Shown here piece by piece: positions 54,101-60,623 of a stretch of DNA of 64,000 bases. Under the pieces are notes generated by a model, which did no database searches, was not told the origin of the DNA, and worked only from the letters and a program-made list of their open reading frames with translations. The DNA comes from Citrobacter sp. wls619 (GTDB lineage: Bacteria; Pseudomonadota; Gammaproteobacteria; Enterobacterales; Enterobacteriaceae). The DNA is taken from assembly GCF_005281345.1 (NCBI RefSeq), contig NZ_SZXJ01000026.1:62001-126000 (forward strand), written 5' to 3'. Both the position numbers and the translations under genes were made by a program. Numbering within the stretch: position 1 is the first letter of the stretch; each line of letters begins with the position of its first letter.

Positions 54101-55483
54101 GCCGTTTAGCGCGGCTACCCGATAGGCTTCTGCCATGGTTGGGTAGTTAAAGGTGGTGTTAACGAAGTACTCGATGGTGTTACCACCACCTTTTTGCTCC
54201 ATGATCGCCTGACCGATATGAATAATTTCGGCTGCGCGTTCCCCAAAGCAATGGATCCCCAAAATCTCTTTGGTCTCGCGATGGAACAAAATCTTCAGCG
54301 TTCCGACACTCATTCCGACGATTTGCGCTCGTGCCAGATGTTTAAACTGGGCGCGACCGACTTCGTAGGGGACTTTCATTGCCGTTAGCTGCTGTTCGGT
54401 TTTACCGACGGAGCTGATTTCAGGAATGGTATAAATCCCGGTGGGAATATCTTCGATCAGATGTGCGGTGGCTTCGCCTTTGACCAGTGCCTGAGCGGCG
54501 ATACGTCCCTGATCGTAAGCTGCAGATGCCAGGCTTGGGTAACCGATCACATCGCCAACGGCATACACATGCGGCAGCGCGGTCTGATACATGCTATTTA
54601 CTTTTAGCTGCCCGCGGCTGTCCGTTTTAAGACCAATATTTCCCAGTGCCAGCGAATCGGTATTACCGGTGCGACCATTGGCGTACAGCAGACAGTCTGC
54701 TTTCAGCTTTTTACCGGATTTCAGGTGCATGATGACGCCGTCATCACAGCCTTCAATCCGCTCATACTCTTCGTTGTGGCGAATGACCACGCCGCTGTTC
54801 CAGAAGTGGTATGAGAGCGAATCGGACATCTCTTGATCGAGGAATGCCAGCAGACGATCGCGGGTGTTGATTAAATCAACTTTTACATCCATTCCTCGGA
54901 AGATAGACGCATATTCACATCCAATCACGCCTGCGCCATAAATCAGAACATGGCGAGGTTCGTGATGCAGGCTGAGGATAGAATCGCTGTCGTAAACGCG
55001 TGGGTGCGAAAAATCGACGTCAGTTGGATGATAAGGGCGCGAGCCGCAGGCAATAACAAACTTATCTGCGGTGAGTGTTTCCACTGTACCGTCGTGACAT
55101 TCCAGAGCAAGGGTGTGTTCGTCAACGAAACGGGCATTTCCCTGCAGAATTTCACAGTGGTTGCGCTCGTAAAAACCTTGCCGCATACGCGTTTGCTGAT
55201 TAATTACGTTATCAGCATGGTTGAGAATATCGGCGAAAGAAGAACGAAGAAGTCGGGAATGGTCGCTGTACAGTGGGTTCTGATTGAATTCGATAATACG
55301 GCTGACTGCGTGGCGGAGCGCTTTCGACGGGATTGTGCCCCAATGGGTACAGCCTCCGCCGACGTTATGATAGCGCTCAATAACCGCGACGCGCGCTCCT
55401 TGCTTAACCAGACCCATCGCAGCGCCTTCGCCGCCGGGACCGGAACCTATTACTATTGCATCGTAATCGTAGGAATGTGACAT
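54083..55483 (-). CDS. sthA: Soluble pyridine nucleotide transhydrogenase
   Basis: SthA (UdhA) transfers reducing equivalents between NADPH and NAD+, mainly lowering excess NADPH. The 466-aa flavoprotein has the FAD-binding [13 protein letters not shown] at the N-terminus, a second nucleotide-binding site [14 protein letters not shown] (about 181-194), and [17 protein letters not shown], where the usual redox disulfide pair is reduced to one Cys, as in the E. coli enzyme. It converges on oxyR with an 18-nt overlap. Confidence 0.97.
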   Translation of the reverse strand: MSHSYDYDAIVIGSGPGGEGAAMGLVKQGARVAVIERYHNVGGGCTHWGTIPSKALRHAVSRIIEFNQNPLYSDHSRLLRSSFADILNHADNVINQQTRMRQGFYERNHCEILQGNARFVDEHTLALECHDGTVETLTADKFVIACGSRPYHPTDVDFSHPRVYDSDSILSLHHEPRHVLIYGAGVIGCEYASIFRGMDVKVDLINTRDRLLAFLDQEMSDSLSYHFWNSGVVIRHNEEYERIEGCDDGVIMHLKSGKKLKADCLLYANGRTGNTDSLALGNIGLKTDSRGQLKVNSMYQTALPHVYAVGDVIGYPSLASAAYDQGRIAAQALVKGEATAHLIEDIPTGIYTIPEISSVGKTEQQLTAMKVPYEVGRAQFKHLARAQIVGMSVGTLKILFHRETKEILGIHCFGERAAEIIHIGQAIMEQKGGGNTIEYFVNTTFNYPTMAEAYRVAALNGLNRLF

Positions 55484-55677
55484 GGTCAGGCTTACCTGTT
55501 CTTATACATAAAAGCAACAGAATAGTAACATCGTTGTTGGGATAACCCAATTATCGTTGTGCTTTTTTGCGAAGTCGAAGCACAAACTGCGCGTAAACAA
55601 TCATTCACAAAGCCATGCCAACCGCCGAATCTCTGGTATAGTGCCAGCAAGGTATGTGGAAGGATTCAGACATCGTG

Positions 55678-56310
55678 ATGGGCGTTAGAGCGCAACAAAA
55701 AGAGAAAACCCGGCGTTCGCTGGTAGAAGCCGCATTTAGTCAACTCAGCGCTGAGCGTAGTTTTGCCAGCCTAAGTTTACGAGAAGTTGCTCGTGAAGCG
55801 GGCATTGCGCCAACCTCGTTTTATCGCCATTTCCGCGATGTGGATGAGCTCGGCCTGACGATGGTGGATGAGAGTGGTCTGATGCTGCGCCAGTTGATGC
55901 GTCAGGCACGTCAGCGTATCGCCAAAGGCGGTAGTGTGATCCGTACCTCGGTCTCAACATTTATGGAGTTCATCGGCAACAATCCCAACGCCTTCCGTTT
56001 ATTATTGCGCGAGCGTTCGGGCACCTCCGCAGCGTTTCGTGCAGCGGTTGCGCGTGAAATTCAGCACTTCATTGCGGAACTTGCGGACTATCTTGAACTC
56101 GAAAACCATATGCCTCGCGCGTTTACTGAAGCGCAAGCCGAAGCGATGGTAACGATTGTGTTCAGTGCCGGGGCAGAAGCACTGGATGTTGGCGCTGAAC
56201 AGCGTCGGCAGCTGGAAGAGCGGCTGGTATTGCAACTGCGCATGATCGCCAAAGGCGCATTTTACTGGTACCGCCGTGAACAAGAGAAGATGACGCACCA
56301 CTCCGAGTAA
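55678..56310 (+). CDS. fabR: FabR, unsaturated fatty acid repressor
   Basis: FabR is a TetR-family repressor that, with unsaturated acyl thioesters, binds the fabA and fabB promoters. The 210-aa protein has the helix-turn-helix [20 protein letters not shown] (about 34-53) and a helical ligand domain. Its C-terminus ([11 protein letters not shown]) is about five residues shorter than and different from E. coli. The start ATG at 55678 (MGVRAQQ) has AAGGA 13 nt upstream; the preceding GTG at 55675 is possible. yijD follows after 15 nt, forming an operon. Confidence 0.95.
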   Translation: MGVRAQQKEKTRRSLVEAAFSQLSAERSFASLSLREVAREAGIAPTSFYRHFRDVDELGLTMVDESGLMLRQLMRQARQRIAKGGSVIRTSVSTFMEFIGNNPNAFRLLLRERSGTSAAFRAAVAREIQHFIAELADYLELENHMPRAFTEAQAEAMVTIVFSAGAEALDVGAEQRRQLEERLVLQLRMIAKGAFYWYRREQEKMTHHSE

Positions 56311-56325
56311 CGAGAAGGACGAGCA

Positions 56326-56685
56326 ATGAAACAGTCAGGTCAAGATAAAGGTACGCTGCTGCTGGCGCTGGTTGCTGGCTTATCGATCAATGGCACATTC
56401 GCGGCGCTGTTTAGCTCCATTGTGCCATTCTCTGTATTCCCGATTATTTCGCTGGTGTTGACGGTTTACTGTCTGCATCAACGTTACCAGAATCGCACCA
56501 TGCCTGTGGGGTTACCGGGCCTGGCTGCAGCCTGTTTTATTCTCGGTGTTCTGCTGTACAGCACCGTTGTACGTGCTGAATATCCGGATATTGGCTCTAA
56601 CTTCTTCCCGGCGGTACTGTCGGTGATTCTGGTGTTCTGGATCGGCTTTAAAGTGCGTAACCGTAAGCAGGAAATCGCGGAGTAA
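56326..56685 (+). CDS. yijD: YijD, DUF1422 inner-membrane protein
   Basis: This 119-aa protein has about four membrane segments and unknown function. It follows fabR by 15 nt with GAGAAGGACGAGCA as ribosome-binding site, as in E. coli, where the two are co-transcribed. The next backbone gene should be trmA on the other strand, but only its tail is seen before an integrated element. Confidence 0.94.
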   Translation: MKQSGQDKGTLLLALVAGLSINGTFAALFSSIVPFSVFPIISLVLTVYCLHQRYQNRTMPVGLPGLAAACFILGVLLYSTVVRAEYPDIGSNFFPAVLSVILVFWIGFKVRNRKQEIAE

Positions 56686-56697
56686 CAGTTGTAGCTG

Positions 56698-56757
56698 TAG
56701 GCCGGATAAGGCAAAGCCGCTATCCGGCAATCTGAACCGGCAGTGCTTATCCGGCCT
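56698..56757. repeat. REP pair after yijD
   Basis: TAGGCCGGATAAGGCAAAGCCGCTATCCGGCAA-type palindrome followed by a partial GCTTATCCGGCC unit. Confidence 0.78.
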
Positions 56758-56767
56758 CCGTTCAGTC

Positions 56768-56812
56768 TTACTTCTTCGTTAACAGTACGCCGCACTCCAT
56801 ATGGTGCGTGTA
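56768..56812 (-). pseudogene. trmA: Displaced 3' end of trmA (attachment-site remnant)
   Basis: On the minus strand these 45 nt read YTHHMECGVLLTKK-stop, the C-terminus of tRNA (uracil-54-C5) methyltransferase TrmA, which in E. coli lies here, convergent with yijD. Immediately upstream, at 56813, the reading frame leaves TrmA sequence (preceding residues read LTS, not the family's FP). So the last 14 codons are a remnant left when an element inserted into the 3' end of trmA. The rest of trmA, with a restored end, should lie beyond the element. Confidence 0.85.
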
Positions 56813-56992
56813 TGAAGTTAGATATTCCACATTCTTCCGTTACATTACGTGATACTTTTGTAACTAAATGATTGTTATATGAATTACTCATTTTTGAGTA
56901 AAATAAATTCCGTATTAGTCCATTTTTATATCCCACTATCCAAGAAAAATATGTACCCTGATATGTACCATTTTTGATGCAGGGGCATTGTT
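56813..56992. other. Left end of the integrated element, integrase promoter region
   Basis: This 180-nt A/T-rich stretch lies between the trmA remnant and the integrase. It contains a GTTAC...GTAAC inverted pair and two direct ATATGTACC repeats (56949-56957 and 56961-56969) spaced 12 bp. These could be integrase arm-type or AlpA sites; this is inference. Confidence 0.5.
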
Positions 56993-58318
56993 ATGTCTGA
57001 AACGGAGAGACGCTCGTTATTAAATGCTCAAGCATTCAAAAACGTTAAGCCGGAAGACAAAGAATTTTTCCAGAGGGCAGGTGAGGTGCCTGGTCTGTTC
57101 CTGCGGGTGCTCCCTTCTGGTGGCATGAGCTGGGTTTATCGTTTTAGGCTACATAGCAAACCGGATAAAGTGACGCTTGGTCCTGCAGATCCATCCGGAA
57201 GAAAGGGGCTCACTTTAAAAGAAGCACGCGATCTGGCTGGCAACCATCGCAAGCTTGTCTCCGCAGGTAAGAATCCTCGTTTTGAGGTTGAACGAAAACT
57301 AGCACAAGAAAAGGCAAATACTATTTTATTTGCTCAAGTCTTTGATGACCTATACCAGGGAGGGACCCATGGGGAATCACGCCCGGAGGAGAGTACCCAG
57401 ATTTTTGATCGTGACCTTCGAGCAGCGCTTAAAACGGTGCCTATCGTTGACTTTGGCCCCGTTCATTTTGCCAAAATCATCTCTGGGCCTACCTGGCGAC
57501 ACTCTAACGGCTTGCTCAAGCATGGCAAAATTGCAGCAGCATACCGTCTTATAAAAAAAACGATCCGCCACGCTATTAGTCGCGGACTGCTTACCGACGA
57601 TCCGTTACGCTATTCACCAGCGAAATCCTTTGGCGGTAAGACAGGAGTAGAAGAGCGGAACTTGGGTATGTCTGAGATTCGAAACCTCTTAACGCAATTG
57701 ACGTTTTGGCATACTCGTGACGCTAATCGTCGATTACTGAAGTTTACGTTGGCTTGTGGGCAACGTATCAGCGCGGTCCTTGAGATGCGTCGTACTGAAG
57801 TAGATATTGACAATGGAACCTGGCGAATCCCTAAGACAGCAGTTGATCGTAGAACGAAATCAAAAGACTCAAGAGTTCTTCCTTTGAGCCAGTATATGCT
57901 CCAGCTTTTACGAGCACAGCTCGCAGTTATTGGTACAAGTAATGAGTTGGTTTGGCCCGCCACGAATGGAAAGCAAATCTTTCCGGCTTCGGTGCGGCGG
58001 TGTATTGAAGATAATCTATTAGAAATTGAAGGTTTCACGCCTCATGATCTGCGCCGTACATTCGTCAGCCGGCTTCATGAGCGAGCTGCCCAGCTAAGGA
58101 TCAATGCGGCTGATATTGAGCGGGTAGTGGGCCATGTTCTTCCTGGGATGATGGCGATTTATTCACACCCAGATCCAGATGATCCGCTTGGTGGACAGCG
58201 CGATGTTCTGAATGCGTGGGGAGAACTACTCATCACGATTGATTCGTCCCGTATTCGCTCAATTATCCGTCCGTGGGCTGGTGTTCGCGGAGCTGCCAGA
58301 AGAATCCCGTGCCTCTAA
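56993..58318 (+). CDS. Tyrosine-family site-specific integrase of the element
   Basis: This 441-aa integrase has an N-terminal arm-binding DUF4102-like domain (LFLRVLPSGGMSWVYRFR, TLKEARDLAGNHRKL), a core-binding domain (about 110-215), and a C-terminal catalytic domain. Catalytic residues are visible: Arg in CGQRISAVLEMR (about 261), HDLRRTF (HxxR, about 351), and GHVLPGMMAIYSH with the nucleophilic Tyr near residue 384. It is intact, unlike the remnant at 15494. It lies next to the trmA attachment site, as expected. A weak AGGGG precedes the ATG. Confidence 0.93.
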   Translation: MSETERRSLLNAQAFKNVKPEDKEFFQRAGEVPGLFLRVLPSGGMSWVYRFRLHSKPDKVTLGPADPSGRKGLTLKEARDLAGNHRKLVSAGKNPRFEVERKLAQEKANTILFAQVFDDLYQGGTHGESRPEESTQIFDRDLRAALKTVPIVDFGPVHFAKIISGPTWRHSNGLLKHGKIAAAYRLIKKTIRHAISRGLLTDDPLRYSPAKSFGGKTGVEERNLGMSEIRNLLTQLTFWHTRDANRRLLKFTLACGQRISAVLEMRRTEVDIDNGTWRIPKTAVDRRTKSKDSRVLPLSQYMLQLLRAQLAVIGTSNELVWPATNGKQIFPASVRRCIEDNLLEIEGFTPHDLRRTFVSRLHERAAQLRINAADIERVVGHVLPGMMAIYSHPDPDDPLGGQRDVLNAWGELLITIDSSRIRSIIRPWAGVRGAARRIPCL

Positions 58319-58370
58319 TTTTTAGCATTTAGTGCTGTTCATCTGCGCCCTATGTGCGCCCTAAAAAATT

Positions 58371-58397
58371 CAGCCGCTTTTTAAGTGGCTGTTTTTC
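58371..58397 (+). terminator. Terminator of the integrase gene
   Basis: CAGCCGCTT/AAGTGGCTG stem (one G-T pair) followed by TTTTT. Confidence 0.75.
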
Positions 58398-58518
58398 CAT
58401 TTTTCGAGAATTTAGAGCAACAGCTTGATAGCCTGATTATCTATACTTTTCATGTTGTTATGATTGATTTGCCATTATATCTTCTCCTCAAGTAATTAAT
58501 TGCGGAGGTTTACAGGCA

Positions 58519-58749
58519 ATGGCGGAACAACAAAAAGTCATTTTACGAAGGGCGCAGGTTTTGGACCTTGTTGGTATAAGTCAATCGGCGATGTATTCGC
58601 TCATTGCTGATGGGGAGTTCCCTCGCCCCGTTGTTCTATCCGGGAGAAGTTCCCGCCGTCCGGCTGTTGGTTGGGTGAGTACTGAGGTTCTGGCATGGAT
58701 AGAGGAGCGAATCGCTATGCGCGATTCCTCCCATGGTGAGGTTTGTTAA
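58519..58749 (+). CDS. AlpA-family transcriptional regulator (first copy)
   Basis: This 76-aa winged helix-turn-helix protein is of the AlpA/MerR-like excisionase type: RRAQVLDLVGISQSAMYSLI (about 10-29) followed by GEFPRPVVLSGRSSRRPAVGWVSTEVLAWIEER. AlpA proteins switch on excision and other genes in P4-like elements and PICIs. GCGGAGG lies upstream of the ATG. It is directly downstream of the integrase, the usual place. Its stop overlaps the stop of the reverse-strand gene by 4 nt. Confidence 0.88.
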   Translation: MAEQQKVILRRAQVLDLVGISQSAMYSLIADGEFPRPVVLSGRSSRRPAVGWVSTEVLAWIEERIAMRDSSHGEVC

Positions 58750-59174
58750 TAACCTAGTTTTTTAAGCGCTTTCGCTAATCGAACCAATGAGCAGTCGATA
58801 TCCTTATCATTAGATCCCAGTTTATCGTGCATGAGTCTTTCCAGGCTGCTGTTGGTTTTGCATTTAGCAATTTTGAAATCGCCTTCATCTAAAAGCGAAG
58901 CGCCATTTTTAGCATAGTCAATGGCATTAACGGCTAATGTCGCCAGGTCTAACGCCCTATGAATAGGCAGTTCTTCAGAAAGACGTGACCACCGGCCATC
59001 TACTTCACGCCACGTCTTAACAGAGAGATCTGTTTCACCAGCATCATTCCATTGAGCAAGCCCTAAGGACAGTGCTTTCGCATCTGTTTTTTCTGAATTA
59101 TATGGGCCATCAATTTCGTTGTAGCCAGCTACTTCCAGGATTGGTTTGTGTTTCAGGTGGGTGGGTGCATTCAT
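58746..59174 (-). CDS. Unrecognised 142-aa element protein, possibly DUF6530
   Basis: This reverse-strand protein starts MNAPTHLKHKPILEVAGYNE and is hydrophilic throughout, with no membrane segment or signal. The opening and the ALSLGLAQWNDAGETDLSVK stretch resemble small unknown proteins found in enteric prophages and satellites, which I associate with DUF6530, but I cannot confirm this. GGGGAAGAGAAGATG supplies a ribosome-binding site. It is the only leftward gene in the element and may have its own promoter and expression in the integrated state. Such cargo genes in satellites are often anti-phage or lysogeny-related; nothing in the sequence shows this. Confidence 0.6.
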   Translation of the reverse strand: MNAPTHLKHKPILEVAGYNEIDGPYNSEKTDAKALSLGLAQWNDAGETDLSVKTWREVDGRWSRLSEELPIHRALDLATLAVNAIDYAKNGASLLDEGDFKIAKCKTNSSLERLMHDKLGSNDKDIDCSLVRLAKALKKLGY

Positions 59175-59223
59175 CTTCTCTTCCCCTTATCGGTTAAATT
59201 TATATCACCATAACATGGTTTGC

Positions 59224-59259
59224 GAATTTTGTGAATTTTGTGAATTTTGTGAATTTTGT
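59224..59259. repeat. Four tandem 9-bp repeats GAATTTTGT
   Basis: Four exact head-to-tail copies of GAATTTTGT lie about 50 bp upstream of the reverse-strand gene and are followed by GAGTGAGTG. They could bind a regulator (AlpA) or act as iterons, or be a simple slippage repeat. Confidence 0.8.
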
Positions 59260-59464
59260 GAGTGAGTGTTTTTTGCTCTCAATTTGATTCGATCAAGTTT
59301 TGGTGTCTGTTTTTTGATTATTAGGAAAAAAAGAAATTAAAAGATACTGATAATTATTCTAATAACTATCTACATCATAAAAGATGAATACCCTATGAAA
59401 TCCATTTTAATCGTTGGAGATTTAGATAGCTTAATCAAAAAAGATTAAACAATTTCAATCTGTT

Positions 59465-59665
59465 ATGGCTTGTCATGGCCTCGGAGGCGACGCTAATATC
59501 CCCCAGAGGAAGCAGCAAGCTCCGCATCCGGAGAGCTCGGCCCAGAAAGCAAAACCTGCGGCTGGTGGCAAAAATCGAGTCGCATCGATGAGTCTCTCCA
59601 GGCTTCTTCCACTGCCATCAGCTGCACTCTCGCCTGTGGAAGGGCTAACTGGAGATGCAAAATGA
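59465..59665 (+). CDS. Small ORF of 66 aa, coupled to the next ORF
   Basis: The 66-aa product (starting MACHGLGGDANIPQRKQQAP) is Pro/Ala/Ser/Lys-rich with no known domain. No clear ribosome-binding site precedes it. Its stop codon overlaps the ATG of the next small ORF (ATGA), a layout that suggests translational coupling. The stretch is richer in G+C than the flanking sequence. The coding assignment is uncertain. Confidence 0.4.
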   Translation: MACHGLGGDANIPQRKQQAPHPESSAQKAKPAAGGKNRVASMSLSRLLPLPSAALSPVEGLTGDAK

Positions 59666-59772
59666 AACGTTACATTGATGAGTTGCTCAGCCTCACTGCC
59701 GCCGAACTGCTGATTGTGTTGTTCACGCCGGCAAGCGTCGTAGCCGTTTCGGCTGCAATTTTTTTTGAGTGA
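59662..59772 (+). CDS. 36-aa small hydrophobic protein
   Basis: This tiny ORF (MKRYIDELLSLTAAELLIVL onwards) has a short amphipathic N-terminus and a hydrophobic stretch from about residue 12 to 34, suggesting one membrane segment. GGAG at 59651-59654 gives a ribosome-binding site 7 nt before the ATG, which overlaps the stop of the preceding ORF. Its function is unknown. It sits upstream of the second AlpA gene. Confidence 0.5.
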   Translation: MKRYIDELLSLTAAELLIVLFTPASVVAVSAAIFFE

Positions 59773-59836
59773 ACCGTCTCATGATGATTCGTAGTGATGG
59801 CAGACTCACTAAGACCCCAAAGAGTCAGGAGGAAGC

Positions 59837-60025
59837 GTGAAAGAGCACGTGTTGTTTCCGGAAGTAATGGATCTGCTGAGATGCTCGCGAGCGACGTTGT
59901 ATCGCGAGATTAAGGACGGTTTATTTCCAAAGCCATTTAAGCTGACACGCAATAAAAACGCGTGGCTCAGGAAAGATGTTCTGAAAGAGATTGAGCAGCG
60001 CCGTTTGGCTGCAAATGGGCAATAA
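59837..60025 (+). CDS. AlpA-family regulator (second copy)
   Basis: This 62-aa excisionase-like DNA-binding protein has FPEVMDLLRCSRATLYREIK (about 7-26) as helix-turn-helix and PKPFKLTRNKNAWLRKDVLKEIE as the wing and last helix. It starts with GTG; AGGAGGA, spaced five bases before, makes this start convincing. It differs clearly from the first AlpA copy. A terminator follows immediately, so it is a separate unit upstream of the replication genes. Confidence 0.87.
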   Translation: MKEHVLFPEVMDLLRCSRATLYREIKDGLFPKPFKLTRNKNAWLRKDVLKEIEQRRLAANGQ

Positions 60026-60027
60026 AA

Positions 60028-60046
60028 AACCCGCTTTATGCGGGTT
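60028..60046 (+). terminator. Terminator after the second AlpA gene
   Basis: AACCCGC/GCGGGTT stem with a TTTAT loop and an upstream A-run. Confidence 0.75.
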
Positions 60047-60179
60047 CTTATGGCAAAACCAAAATATTGAAATAATGGCTTAACACTTGATTTGTTACCT
60101 AGACAATAACAATTCTGACGCTGTAGTCAGAAATCGTCAAGCGGTTTTGCTCAAAAAAGATGTAATTGGAGATTGTATT

Positions 60180-60623
60180 TTGAGCAGATATTCAACTCTT
60201 CGCCATGGCGCGATCATTGCTGCGCTCGACCGGTTCAACGCCAACGCAGGGGATTCAAATACCGTGTTTGATGAAGATTTCATCCCCCATGTGATGGAGA
60301 TGTTCGGGGTTCCGTTCCGTGAGGTAACCCCGATCTCCTGGTCTACTGGCGGCCGTTCAGTAGCTGGCACAACCCCACTGGCTAATATCCTCCGCCAGAC
60401 CGGAATGCGCACGTTCCGCCGCATCTACGTCATAGGCGTTACGCCTGGCTGCATTCCATGCACCGGGCACGGCTGTGCGATTCTTGATTTTTCTGAAGAT
60501 GGGCAGGTTGTCCATTTCGCTCCTGACAACAGTATGGAGCCGGCTGAGCTACAACTGGGCGATGCAATCGACGCGGTTGTTGACCTGTTCCAGATCCGTT
60601 TTGGCGGGGAGGTGACTGCATGA
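60180..60623 (+). CDS. Unknown element protein coupled to the primase-helicase
   Basis: This is a 147-aa soluble protein if it starts with TTG at 60180, where GGAG lies 8 nt upstream; the frame is open to a TTG at 60087 (178 aa) without a ribosome-binding site. No domain is recognised. A Cys/His-containing GCIPCTGHGCAILDF segment near the centre and an acidic C-terminal half are visible. The stop overlaps the ATG of the primase-helicase gene (ATGA), so the two are translationally coupled and probably act together in element replication. Confidence 0.65.
   Translation: MSRYSTLRHGAIIAALDRFNANAGDSNTVFDEDFIPHVMEMFGVPFREVTPISWSTGGRSVAGTTPLANILRQTGMRTFRRIYVIGVTPGCIPCTGHGCAILDFSEDGQVVHFAPDNSMEPAELQLGDAIDAVVDLFQIRFGGEVTA

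Noticed and set aside
59224-59259. The 9-bp tandem repeats as a CRISPR array
   Set aside because: The repeats are far too short and have no spacers; no cas genes are present.
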